Assembly (NCBI GenBank): GCA_001770955.1
Contig: MESL01000011.1
Coordinates: 1-64,000, forward strand
Length of the DNA stretch: 64,000 bases
Direction of reading: 5' to 3'
Source: Burkholderiales bacterium RIFCSPLOWO2_12_FULL_65_40
GTDB taxonomy: Bacteria > Pseudomonadota > Gammaproteobacteria > Burkholderiales > Burkholderiaceae_C
The notes under the pieces were generated by a model. That model was given only the letters and a program-made list of their open reading frames with translations. It did no database searches and was not told the origin of the DNA. Positions 8,275 through 16,450 of the stretch are shown piece by piece (within the stretch, counting starts at the first letter, position 1; every line of letters starts with the position of its first letter). Made by a program: the position numbers and the translations under genes.

Positions 8275-11118
8275 ATGCACCTTTCCGCGAATGAAACCAC
8301 CCTGCCGCGGTTGCATCTGATCGGCACGCTGAGTCTGGTGCTGATCGTCACGCTGGCCATGGCGGGCTTCACCTCTTGGCAGAACGAACGGGAGCAGCGC
8401 AACTCGTTCGAACGCATCGAGCAGGTTCTGACGCGCCAACAGAAGGAGCGCCTCACCGCCGAAATGAATTCAGCGGTGGATTACCTCGATTTCACGCGCT
8501 CCCGCACCGAGGACATGCTGCGCAGCAGCCTCGTTGAGCAGGTCGATTCGGCCCTGCAGATCGCCCAGGCCATCCATGCGCGTGAGTCGCCCCACCGCAG
8601 CCCGGCGCAGGTGCAGAAGCTGATCGTCGAGGCGCTGCGCCCGGTGCGCTTCTTCGACGGCCGGGGCTACATCTTCATCGACAGCATGCAGGGCCGCTTT
8701 GTGCTGCTGCCCACCGCGCCGCAGTACGAGGGGCGCGCGGGCATCGACAACCGGGATGACACGGGCGCCTACATCATGCGCGGGCTCATCAATGCCGCCT
8801 ACGTGCCCCAGGGCCAGGGGTTCTTCCGCTACCGCTGGTACCGCCCGGACGCACCGAAGACCATGGCCGACAAGGTCGCCTATGTGCGCCACTTCGCGCC
8901 TTACGACTGGCTCATCGGCACGGGCGACTACCTGTATGAATGGGAAAACCGGCAGCAGCAGGAGGCCCGGCAACGCCTGCGCGCGCTGCGCTTTGGCGCA
9001 ACCGGGTCGGTCGGCGTGATCGACCGCGACGGACGCTCCGTGCTCAGCCCGAGCAATGCGGCCCTGGAAGGACTGCTGCCCGCGCAGATGGCGCCGCTGG
9101 AGCAGCGCGCCCTGGAAAAGCTCCGCGCCGTCGCGCAGACGGGCGGCGGCTTCGTTGAATACGATTGGCCCCGCCCGGGCGCGCGTGCCGGCGACCCACC
9201 GGGCCGCAAGACCGCCCTGATCACCAACTACGCCCCCTGGGGCTGGGTGCTGGTGACCACCATGTTCAACGACGAGCTGCAGTCCACGCTGCGTGCCGAA
9301 ACGCAGGCGCACGAACAGGGCAGCACCCAGAAGCGCATGGAACTGGCACTGATGCTGGCGGGTGCGCTGGCCCTGGGCCTGGCCGGTTCGTTCGGCTTCT
9401 CGCGCTGGTCGCGGCGCCTGTTCAGGGGCTACCACCGCGAGCTTCAGGCCGCACAGGAAAAGCTGCGCATCGCGGCCATCGCCTTCGAGTCGCAAGAGGG
9501 CATTTTCGTCACCGACACGCGCGGAAAAATCCTCAACGTGAACCGCTCGTTCACGGCCATCACCGGCTTCAGCGCCAAGGAAGCCATCGGACAGACCCCG
9601 TCGCTGATGCGGTCCGGCCACCATGGCCCCGAGTTCTACGCCGCCATGCGCTCGGCCATTGCCAGTCTGGGCGCCTGGTCGGGCGAAATCTGGAACCGAC
9701 GCAAGGACGGCTCGATCTTCCCGGAATGGCTGACGATCACCGCCGTCAAGACCGAGGCGGGCGAGGTCACGCACTATGTGAGCACCCTCACCGACATCAC
9801 CCAGCGCAAGGCCGCCGAGGAGGAAATCCGGCACCTGGCGTTTTACGACCCGCTGACGCGTCTGCCCAACCGCCGTCTGCTGCTCGACCGCCTGCAGCAG
9901 GCCCTGCTGACCAGCCAGCGCACGCAACGCCAGGGCGCGCTGATGTTCATCGACCTGGACAACTTCAAGCTCGTCAATGACAGCCTGGGCCACGACCAGG
10001 GCGACCTGCTGCTGCAGGAAATGGGGCGGCGCCTGGTCGGCACCGTGCGCGAAGGCGATACCGTGGCACGCCTCGGTGGTGACGAGTTCGTGGTGGTGCT
10101 CGAAGACCTGAGCACGCAGGCCCCCAAGGCAGCCCGTCAGGCCGAGGAAATTGCGGAAAAAATGCTGCAGGCCCTGGCCGCCCCCGTGGCGCTGGCCGAC
10201 CAGGAGGTCAAGAGTTCGTGCAGCGTCGGCGTGGTGCTGTTCGCCAACGACGCTGTGCGGCCCGAGGACCTGATGAAGCACGCCGACCTGGCCATGTACC
10301 AGGCCAAGGAGTCGGGGCGCAACACCCTGCGCTTCTTCGACCCCGAGATGCACGACGCCGTGGTCAACCGCCTGGCCCTGGAACAGGATCTGCGCACCGG
10401 CCTGCAGGAGGGCCAGTTGCTGCTGTACTACCAGGCGCAGGTCGATGGCCACGGCCAGATCGTGGGGGCCGAGGCCCTGGTGCGCTGGCTGCACCCCCGG
10501 CGCGGCATGGTTTCGCCCGCCGAGTTCATTCCGCTGGCCGAAGACAGCGGGCTGATCCTGCCCTTGGGCCAGTGGGTGCTGCGCACGGCCTGCGAACAGC
10601 TCGCGCGCTGGGCCAAGGAGCCTGGGCGCGAGCAGCTCACGCTGGCGGTCAACGTCAGCGGCCGGCAGTTGCACCAGAAGAACTTCGTGGAGCAGGTGCT
10701 GCAGGCGCTGCAGCAGACCGGCGCGCCCGCGCACCGCCTCAAGCTGGAGCTCACCGAAAGCCTGCTGCTGGACGACCCCGAGGACGCCATCACCAAGATG
10801 AGCGCCCTGAAAGCCCATGGCGTGGGCTTCTCGCTCGACGACTTCGGCACCGGCTATTCGTCGCTGGCCTACCTTCGCCAGTTGCCCTTGAGCCAGCTCA
10901 AGATCGACCAGAGCTTCGTGCACAACCTCGTCACCGACCCGCGTGCCACGGCCATCGTGCGCACCATCGTCACGCTGGCCGACAGCCTGGGGCTGAACGT
11001 GATCGCCGAGGGCGTGGAAACGCAGGAGCAGCGCGAGCACCTGGCCCGCAACGGCTGCCACACCTGCCAGGGCTACCTGTTTGGCCGTCCCGTGCCGGTG
11101 GAAGAGCTCATGCACTGA
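8275..11118 (+). CDS. membrane sensor PAS-GGDEF-EAL protein (c-di-GMP turnover)
   Basis: About 947 residues. A transmembrane helix near residues 14-30, a periplasmic Cache-like sensor with the FFDGRGYIFI and DWLIGTGDYLYEWE motifs, a second helix near 360-380, then PAS, GGDEF and EAL domains. The cyclase signature GGDEF is intact near residues 602-606, with an inhibitory RxxD site (REGD) five residues before it. The phosphodiesterase motif EALVRW starts at about residue 734, followed by DDFGTGYSSL. Both activities could work. A GTG lies one codon before the ATG chosen here. The Cache domain suggests sensing of a small molecule outside the cytoplasm; the ligand is unknown. Confidence 0.92.
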   Translation: MHLSANETTLPRLHLIGTLSLVLIVTLAMAGFTSWQNEREQRNSFERIEQVLTRQQKERLTAEMNSAVDYLDFTRSRTEDMLRSSLVEQVDSALQIAQAIHARESPHRSPAQVQKLIVEALRPVRFFDGRGYIFIDSMQGRFVLLPTAPQYEGRAGIDNRDDTGAYIMRGLINAAYVPQGQGFFRYRWYRPDAPKTMADKVAYVRHFAPYDWLIGTGDYLYEWENRQQQEARQRLRALRFGATGSVGVIDRDGRSVLSPSNAALEGLLPAQMAPLEQRALEKLRAVAQTGGGFVEYDWPRPGARAGDPPGRKTALITNYAPWGWVLVTTMFNDELQSTLRAETQAHEQGSTQKRMELALMLAGALALGLAGSFGFSRWSRRLFRGYHRELQAAQEKLRIAAIAFESQEGIFVTDTRGKILNVNRSFTAITGFSAKEAIGQTPSLMRSGHHGPEFYAAMRSAIASLGAWSGEIWNRRKDGSIFPEWLTITAVKTEAGEVTHYVSTLTDITQRKAAEEEIRHLAFYDPLTRLPNRRLLLDRLQQALLTSQRTQRQGALMFIDLDNFKLVNDSLGHDQGDLLLQEMGRRLVGTVREGDTVARLGGDEFVVVLEDLSTQAPKAARQAEEIAEKMLQALAAPVALADQEVKSSCSVGVVLFANDAVRPEDLMKHADLAMYQAKESGRNTLRFFDPEMHDAVVNRLALEQDLRTGLQEGQLLLYYQAQVDGHGQIVGAEALVRWLHPRRGMVSPAEFIPLAEDSGLILPLGQWVLRTACEQLARWAKEPGREQLTLAVNVSGRQLHQKNFVEQVLQALQQTGAPAHRLKLELTESLLLDDPEDAITKMSALKAHGVGFSLDDFGTGYSSLAYLRQLPLSQLKIDQSFVHNLVTDPRATAIVRTIVTLADSLGLNVIAEGVETQEQREHLARNGCHTCQGYLFGRPVPVEELMH

Positions 11119-11144
11119 GGACGGCGAACGCCCAATCGCTGCGC

Positions 11145-11197
11145 TTTTGATAGCTTCTTGCGCTTTATCCATGAGCGCTCAGACCATTTTTTAGCAC
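11145..11197 (+). repeat. GCTAT-type dispersed repeat (copy 3), intergenic
   Basis: GATAGCTTCTTGCGC followed by TTTATCCATGAGCGCTCAGACCATTTTTT in two consecutive parts. The 5' hairpin arm is incomplete. It lies just after the PAS-GGDEF-EAL gene. Together with the riboswitch region it fills the 325-bp gap before cytX. Confidence 0.65.
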
Positions 11198-11244
11198 AAA
11201 CTGCAAGCCAGACCCCAAAGACTGCGGTCCGGCAGGCAAACACC

Positions 11245-11280
11245 TACAATCGCGCCGTGCCGCCCATCACCGGGCGGCAC
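11245..11280 (+). promoter_or_regulatory. promoter -10 and 5' hairpin of the cytX leader
   Basis: TACAAT at 11245-11250 is a good -10 box. The predicted transcript start, about 7 nt later, coincides with a perfect stem-loop: GTGCCGCCC (11257-11265) pairs with GGGCGGCAC (11272-11280). The mRNA would therefore begin with a strong hairpin immediately before the TPP aptamer, possibly protecting the 5' end. No clear -35 box was found. Confidence 0.45.
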
Positions 11281-11285
11281 GGCCG

Positions 11286-11375
11286 CTAGGGGTGTCGCCA
11301 GGGTCCGCACCGGAGCCGGTGGCTGAGAGAGTCCCTTTGAACCTGATTGAGATCATCCTCGCGCAGGGAAGCCCG
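11286..11375 (+). promoter_or_regulatory. TPP riboswitch (THI-box) upstream of cytX
   Basis: All conserved aptamer elements are in order: GGGGTG (11289-11294), CTGAGA (11323-11328), ACCTGAT (11341-11347) and GGGAAG (11366-11371). Thiamine pyrophosphate binding would repress the downstream transporter, located about 70 nt further. In proteobacteria this usually works by hiding the ribosome binding site. Confidence 0.95.
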
Positions 11376-11443
11376 TCCGCCATGCCACGCCCCCGCAGCG
11401 CGAGGCCGGACTCTTCCTTGCGCCGCATTGCCAAGGAGCCCAC

Positions 11444-12718
11444 ATGAGCACCCGCACCCCATCCGCCAACGAGGCGCTGACACCCATCGCCGCCGACCAG
11501 CGCGTCTTCCGCTGGCACGACCACGCCTCGCTGTGGTTCAGCTTGGGCGTGGGCCTGCTGGTGATGCAGGTCGGCGCCTACCTCATGCCCGCGCTGGGCA
11601 CACAGGAGGCGATGCTCGCCATCGTGGCGGGCTCCCTCCTCGGCGCGGGGCTGCTCGGCTGGGTGGCAAAAATTGGCTGCGACAGCGGGCTGGCCAGCGC
11701 GGGGCTGATGCATGCGGTGTACGGCCGCACCTTCGCGCGCCTGCCCATCGTGCTCAACATCGTGCAGCTCATCGGCTGGGGCACGTTCGAGCTGGTGGTG
11801 ATGCGCGACGCCAGCGTGGCCATCGGCCGGCAGGCCGGAGGCATGGCGGGCGCGCACTGGCCGGTGCTCGCCACGCTGCTGTGGGGCGGCGTGGTGCTAC
11901 TACTCATCAGCGGCTCCATGGTGCAGCTGGTGCGCCGCATCATCGCGCGCGTGGCGCTGCCGCTGGTGGTGCTGTCCTTGCTGTGGCTGTCGTGGCAGTT
12001 CCTGGGGCTGGCGCAAACGCAGGGGCTGGAACAGCTCTGGCAGCGCAAAGGCGCGGGCGGCATGGGCGTGATGCCCGCGCTGGACCTGGTGATCGCCATG
12101 CCGATTTCGTGGCTGCCGCTGGTGGCCGACTACGCACGCCACGGCCGCCACGGCGGCGCCGCGCTGCGCGGCGCCTGGACAGGCTACGCGCTGGCCAACA
12201 TGTGGTGCTATGCGCTGGGTGTGCTCATCGCCCTGACGCTGCCGAGCAAAGACCTGGTGACCGCGCTACTGCTGGCGCAGGGCGGCCTGATTGCGCTGTC
12301 GCTGATTCTCATCGACGAGGTGGACAACGCCTATGGCGACGCGTACTCGGGCGCCGTCTCCAGCCACAGCCTGCTGCCGCGCTGGAGCGTGCGCCAGTGG
12401 GGGATGGTCGTGGCCCTGGCCTGCACGCTGCTGGCCCTGGTGCTGCCCATGCACAGCCTGGAGCCGTTTCTCCTGCTGCTCAGCTCGGTGTTCGTACCAT
12501 TGTTCGGCGTGATTCTGGGGCGCCTGGCCTTTGGCGCTGATGCCGGTGCGCTGCTGCAGCAGGCTGGCAAGGCGCATGCCGCGCCGATTGCCATCTGGCT
12601 GGCGGGCGTGGCCTTCTACCACCTGCTGCCCAAGGTGGCCCCGGCGCTGGGCTCGGCCCTGCCCACGCTGGCGCTGAGCTTTGCACTGGCCTGGGCCACA
12701 CGGCCGACCAACCGATAG
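11444..12718 (+). CDS. cytX: putative hydroxymethylpyrimidine transporter (NCS1 family)
   Basis: A 424-residue inner-membrane permease of the nucleobase:cation symporter-1 family with about twelve hydrophobic segments. The stretch LVVMRDASVAIGRQAGG and the IDEVDNAYGDAYSG loop are typical of the CytX subgroup. The TPP riboswitch just upstream is the strongest functional clue: CytX is the thiamine-regulated member thought to import the pyrimidine precursor HMP for salvage by ThiD, whose gene lies 0.5 kb away. Substrate not proven. The ATG follows an AAGGAG-like ribosome binding site. Confidence 0.9.
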   Translation: MSTRTPSANEALTPIAADQRVFRWHDHASLWFSLGVGLLVMQVGAYLMPALGTQEAMLAIVAGSLLGAGLLGWVAKIGCDSGLASAGLMHAVYGRTFARLPIVLNIVQLIGWGTFELVVMRDASVAIGRQAGGMAGAHWPVLATLLWGGVVLLLISGSMVQLVRRIIARVALPLVVLSLLWLSWQFLGLAQTQGLEQLWQRKGAGGMGVMPALDLVIAMPISWLPLVADYARHGRHGGAALRGAWTGYALANMWCYALGVLIALTLPSKDLVTALLLAQGGLIALSLILIDEVDNAYGDAYSGAVSSHSLLPRWSVRQWGMVVALACTLLALVLPMHSLEPFLLLLSSVFVPLFGVILGRLAFGADAGALLQQAGKAHAAPIAIWLAGVAFYHLLPKVAPALGSALPTLALSFALAWATRPTNR

Positions 12719-12739
12719 GACGCCCGGTGGACCCGATGC

Positions 12740-12760
12740 GTTGGGCCCCAAAGGCCCAAC
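12740..12760 (+). terminator. stem-loop after cytX
   Basis: GTTGGGCC (12740-12747) and GGCCCAAC (12753-12760) make a perfect 8-bp stem with a 5-nt loop, 22 bp after the cytX stop. No T-tract, so termination strength is uncertain. Confidence 0.45.
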
Positions 12761-12805
12761 CCGGGTTAATTTCGGATTAATTCGGCACGCCTACAGTGGA
12801 GCGCC

Positions 12806-13168
12806 ATGACCCACCGCACCCCCGCACAAACTCCACCAACCCGACTTCTGCCGGCAGTCCTCTTCGTTCTGAGCCTGGGGACAGGCCCATCGGCCTGGGC
12901 CAGCACGCCCCAGGAAAAGGTGTTTTGCACCGACGCCCCTCGCTCGCAATGGTTGTCCGAGGCCAAGGCCCGCGATCTGTTCGGGGCCTCGCGGTACGTG
13001 CTGGTCAAATACAAGGTATCCAAGGGCAACTGCCACGAATTTTACGCCGTCGATGCGCAAGGCACCGTGGTCGAGGCTTACATGCACCCGGTAACGGGCG
13101 AGACCATTCGTTCGACGCGCATTCCGGCCGACGCTGCCCCGGCCCCCCGCACCCCAACCCGCCCGTAA
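12806..13168 (+). CDS. secreted PepSY-like protein
   Basis: A 120-residue exported protein. Residues 1-32 look like a signal peptide (basic start, hydrophobic LLPAVLFVLSLGTG, cleavage near AWAS). The mature part (KVFCTDAPRSQWLSEAKARD, KYKVSKGNCHEFYAVD, VVEAYMHPVTGET) resembles the short PepSY domain, with two cysteines that could form a disulfide in the periplasm. PepSY proteins often modulate proteases or bind ligands, but the role here is unknown. It has its own intergenic region and sits convergent to thiD, so it is not obviously part of the thiamine genes. Confidence 0.75.
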   Translation: MTHRTPAQTPPTRLLPAVLFVLSLGTGPSAWASTPQEKVFCTDAPRSQWLSEAKARDLFGASRYVLVKYKVSKGNCHEFYAVDAQGTVVEAYMHPVTGETIRSTRIPADAAPAPRTPTRP

Positions 13169-13226
13169 ACCGCTGCCCCGGCTTGCCGTCGCCGGCCGGA
13201 GCGGGCGGTACACCGGTACTGCAGGC

Positions 13227-14087
13227 TTACGCCACGCCCTGCAGAATCTGCTGCGCCACGGGCGCAAAGCCGTGGTTCAGCGGTCCATGGCCGTGGCCGG
13301 TGCGCACGGCGGCACCCGCCTGGATGGCGCCCAGGATGTAGGCACGCGCCCGGGCCACGGCGTCTGCCAGCGGCAGGCCCAGCGCCAGGTGCGCGGCGAT
13401 GGCGGACGAGAGTGTGCATCCCGTGCCGTGGCCGTTGTGCGTCGCGATGCGTGGCGAGCGCAGGTGTACCAGGCTGCCATCGGGCTGCGCCAGCACATCC
13501 ACCACCTCGTCACCCGGCAGGTGCCCGCCTTTGAGCAGCACGGCGCGCGCGCCCAGCGCCAGCAAATCGCGTGCGGCATCGTCCAGCGCCTCCGCGCCCC
13601 CAATGGGACGGCCCAGCAGCAGCGCCGCCTCGTCGAGGTTGGGCGTGACGACCTCGGCCAGCGGGAACAGTTCGCGCACCAGCTCCTGCACAGTCTGCTC
13701 GGTGGTGAGGCGGTCGCCGCTGGTGGCCACCATCACCGGGTCGAGCACCACGTGCGGCAGGCGGTGGCGCCGGATGGCGTCGGCCACCACCTGCACCACC
13801 TCGGGGGCATGCAGCATCCCGATCTTCACGGCATCGACGCCGATATCTTCCACCACGGCGTCGATCTGGGCCTGCAGCATGTCGGGCGGCACCCCATGGA
13901 TGGCGCGCACGCCCAGGGTGTTCTGCGCCGTCAGGGCGGTGATGGCCGTCATGCCGTAGCAGCCCAGGGCGCTGAAGGTCTTGAGGTCGGCCTGGATGCC
14001 AGCGCCGCCGCCGCTGTCGGACCCGGCGATGGAGAGCACGCGGGCGTAGCGCGGCGCCTGCGGGGTGGAAGGTTTGGTTTGCGTCAT
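13227..14087 (-). CDS. thiD: hydroxymethylpyrimidine/phosphomethylpyrimidine kinase
   Basis: A 286-residue ribokinase-fold enzyme that phosphorylates HMP twice to HMP-PP, the pyrimidine precursor of thiamine. The substrate loop AGSDSGGGAGIQADLKTF lies at residues 20-37, DPVMVATSGDRL in the middle, and the C-terminal anion hole THNGHGTGCTLSSAIA carries the catalytic aspartate-equivalent region. The length is typical. It is transcribed divergently from thiO; the riboswitch in the gap points towards thiO, so thiD itself shows no THI-box. Confidence 0.95.
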   Translation of the reverse strand: MTQTKPSTPQAPRYARVLSIAGSDSGGGAGIQADLKTFSALGCYGMTAITALTAQNTLGVRAIHGVPPDMLQAQIDAVVEDIGVDAVKIGMLHAPEVVQVVADAIRRHRLPHVVLDPVMVATSGDRLTTEQTVQELVRELFPLAEVVTPNLDEAALLLGRPIGGAEALDDAARDLLALGARAVLLKGGHLPGDEVVDVLAQPDGSLVHLRSPRIATHNGHGTGCTLSSAIAAHLALGLPLADAVARARAYILGAIQAGAAVRTGHGHGPLNHGFAPVAQQILQGVA

Positions 14088-14197
14088 GGCAAAAATTATG
14101 CGGGATGCGGCACTGCTCCGGCAGCGCGGCTCTGGGGTCGCCCCTGCGCCATGTCAAGGCCAGGGCCATCGGGATGTGCTGTAATCCGCCCAGGACG

Positions 14198-14300
14198 AAA
14201 CAGGGGTGTCCCGCCAGCATGGCGCGGACTGAGAAACACCCTGGGGCACCACGCCCCGTTACCCGATCCAGGTCATGCTGGCGTGGGGAGTTTCCCAGTG
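14198..14300 (+). promoter_or_regulatory. TPP riboswitch upstream of thiO-thiS-thiG-thiE
   Basis: GGGGTG (14203-14208), CTGAGA (14229-14234), ACCCGATC from 14261 and GGGGAG (14285-14290) are in canonical order. A hairpin GGGGC-ACCAC-GCCCC forms the variable arm. It lies 50-150 nt before thiO and should shut the operon down when thiamine pyrophosphate is plentiful. Confidence 0.95.
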
Positions 14301-14347
14301 CAGGCACCTGCCCGTTTTGTCCCCTGTAGCTTCACAGACGGACAACG

Positions 14348-15427
14348 ATGACCCTCCAAACCACCTCCTTCACCATTCTGGGCGCCGGTCTCATGGGCCG
14401 GCTGCTGGCCGTGGCGCTGGCCCGTCAGGGCCATGCCGTCAGCATCTACGACAACGGCGGCCCTCTGGCCGAGCACTCGGCCGCCCGCGTGGCCGGCGGC
14501 ATGATCGCGCCGCTGGCCGAGTCGGCCATCACCGAACACGGTGTGGTGCGCATGGGCCGCCACTCGCTCACACGCTGGCCCGAATTGCTGGGCCAGTTGA
14601 GCGCGCCGGTGTACTTCCAGCAGGAGGGCACGCTCATCGTCTGGCACCGCCAGGACGCCCAGGAGGCCGCACGCCTGCGCCAGCAGCTCGACAAGACCCG
14701 CACCGTGGTGACCGAGTTGCCCGCCATGCAGGTGCTCGACAGCGCCAGCATGGCGCAGGTGGAGCCCGCGCTGGCGCAGCGTTTCGCGCAGGGCATGTAC
14801 CTGCCCGGCGAAGGCCAGCTCGACAACCGCCAGCTGCTGGCCGCGCTGGCCCAGGAGATGGAGCGCCTGGGCGTGCAGACGCACTGGAACAGCCCCAAGG
14901 ACCCGGCCGATTTCCCCGCCGACCACGCCGGCTGGCTGCTCGACTGCCGGGGCCTGGGCGCGCGCAAGCAGTGGCCCGGCCTGCGCGGCGTGCGCGGGGA
15001 GGTGGCGCGCATCCATGCGCCCGACGTCACGCTGCAGCGCCCCACGCGCCTGGTGCACCCGCGCTACCCGATCTACATTGCGCCCAAGCAAGACCATGTG
15101 TTCATCATCGGCGCCACCGAGATCGAGTCCGAAGACCTGTCGCCCCCGAGCGTGCGCTCCGCGCTGGAGCTGCTGAGCGCGGCCTACGCCGTGCATCCGG
15201 GCTTCGCCGAGGCGCGCATCATCGAGGTGGCCTCGCAATGCCGCCCCACCCTGCCCGACAACCTGCCCGCCATCCGCCAGACGGCGCCGCGCCAGCTCGA
15301 GATCAACGGCATGTACCGCCACGGCTACATGGTGGCGCCCGCGATGCTCGACGTGGCGCTGGAGGTGCTGGGCACGGGCGGCTCGGACCTGGCCGGTCGC
15401 TTCGACCTGTCGCTGCAACTGCTCTGA
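14348..15427 (+). CDS. thiO: FAD-dependent glycine oxidase-type enzyme
   Basis: A 359-residue DAO-family flavoprotein with the N-terminal FAD motif ILGAGLMGRLLAVALARQGH (residues 10-29) and a GGMIAPLAE loop. A C-terminal region (RPTLPDNLPAIRQT, MYRHGYMVAPAM) completes the active site. ThiO oxidises glycine to dehydroglycine, the C2-N3 donor for the thiazole ring assembled by ThiG. First gene of a riboswitch-controlled operon with thiS, thiG and thiE. Typical length. Confidence 0.93.
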   Translation: MTLQTTSFTILGAGLMGRLLAVALARQGHAVSIYDNGGPLAEHSAARVAGGMIAPLAESAITEHGVVRMGRHSLTRWPELLGQLSAPVYFQQEGTLIVWHRQDAQEAARLRQQLDKTRTVVTELPAMQVLDSASMAQVEPALAQRFAQGMYLPGEGQLDNRQLLAALAQEMERLGVQTHWNSPKDPADFPADHAGWLLDCRGLGARKQWPGLRGVRGEVARIHAPDVTLQRPTRLVHPRYPIYIAPKQDHVFIIGATEIESEDLSPPSVRSALELLSAAYAVHPGFAEARIIEVASQCRPTLPDNLPAIRQTAPRQLEINGMYRHGYMVAPAMLDVALEVLGTGGSDLAGRFDLSLQLL

Positions 15428-15440
15428 GCCCTGCACGCCC

Positions 15441-15638
15441 ATGAACGTTCTCATCAACCTGAAGCCCTTCGAGTTGCCCGAAGGCGCCACCGTGGCCGAC
15501 GCGCTGGCGGCCATGCAGGCCCGGCCACCCTACGCGGTGGCCGTGAACACCGTTTTTGTCCCTGCAACCGAACACCCGAGCCACCCGCTGCAGGCAGGCG
15601 ACCGGGTGGAAGTCATCTCCCCCGTCACCGGGGGCTGA
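15441..15638 (+). CDS. thiS: thiamine biosynthesis sulfur carrier protein
   Basis: A 65-residue ubiquitin-fold protein ending in Gly-Gly (SPVTGG). The C-terminal glycine is adenylated and converted to a thiocarboxylate that delivers sulfur to ThiG. It starts 13 bp after thiO and ends 5 bp before thiG. The ThiF-type activating enzyme is not in this window. Confidence 0.95.
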   Translation: MNVLINLKPFELPEGATVADALAAMQARPPYAVAVNTVFVPATEHPSHPLQAGDRVEVISPVTGG

Positions 15639-15643
15639 AAGCC

Positions 15644-16450
15644 ATGACCATGAACACCACCAACGACGACGCCCTGGTCCTCTACGGCCAGAAGTTTGCA
15701 AGCCGCCTGCTGCTGGGCACCGCGCGCTACCCCTCGCCCACCGTGCTCAAGGCCGCCGTGCAACGCGCCAGGCCTGCCATGGTCACGGCCTCGCTGCGCC
15801 GCCAGGGCGCCAACCCCGCCGAAAACGGCCATGGCTTCTGGGAGCTGCTGCGCAGCCTCGACGTGCCCGTGCTGCCCAACACCGCCGGCTGCCACAGCGT
15901 GCAGGAAGCCATCACCACCGCGCAGATGGCGCGCGAGGTGTTCAACACGCCCTGGATCAAGCTGGAGGTGATCGGCGACGACTACACCCTGCAGCCCGAT
16001 ACGTTCAGCACCGTGGCCGCCGCCGAGCAGCTGGTGCGCGCCGGCTTCTACGTGCTTCCCTACTGCACCGAAGACCTGGTGGTGTGCCAGCGCCTCGTGG
16101 ACGTGGGCTGCCAGGCCGTGATGCCCTGGGCGGCCCCCATCGGCACCGGACGCGGCCCGGTGAACCCCTATGCCCTGCAGGTGCTGCGCGAGCGCCTCGA
16201 TGTGCCCCTGCTCGTGGACGCGGGCCTGGGCCTGCCCTCGCACGCCTGCCAGGTGATGGAATGGGGCTTTGACGGCGTGCTGCTCAACACCGCCGTGGCC
16301 CTGGCGCAGGACCCCGTGGCCATGGCCGGCGCCTTCGCCGACGCCGTGCAGGCCGGCCGCACCGCGCGCCACGCCGGCGCCATGCAGCCCCAGCAGGCCG
16401 CGCAGCCCAGCACCCCGGTGCTGGGCACCCCCTTCTGGCACCACGCCTGA
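15644..16450 (+). CDS. thiG: thiazole synthase
   Basis: A 268-residue (beta/alpha)8-barrel enzyme joining deoxyxylulose-5-phosphate, dehydroglycine and ThiS-bound sulfur into the thiazole phosphate. The Schiff-base lysine is K106 in [10 protein letters not shown]. Phosphate-binding glycines are in [11 protein letters not shown] and the C-terminal [20 protein letters not shown]. An ATG two codons later (15650) is an alternative start. The last ~20 residues are a Gln/Pro-rich tail. The stop overlaps the thiE start. Confidence 0.95.
   Translation: MTMNTTNDDALVLYGQKFASRLLLGTARYPSPTVLKAAVQRARPAMVTASLRRQGANPAENGHGFWELLRSLDVPVLPNTAGCHSVQEAITTAQMAREVFNTPWIKLEVIGDDYTLQPDTFSTVAAAEQLVRAGFYVLPYCTEDLVVCQRLVDVGCQAVMPWAAPIGTGRGPVNPYALQVLRERLDVPLLVDAGLGLPSHACQVMEWGFDGVLLNTAVALAQDPVAMAGAFADAVQAGRTARHAGAMQPQQAAQPSTPVLGTPFWHHA

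Noticed and set aside
8470-11172. 900-codon minus-strand frame opposite the PAS-GGDEF-EAL gene
   Set aside because: It is the antisense shadow of a gene with intact GGDEF and EAL motifs; no recognisable domain in the antisense product.
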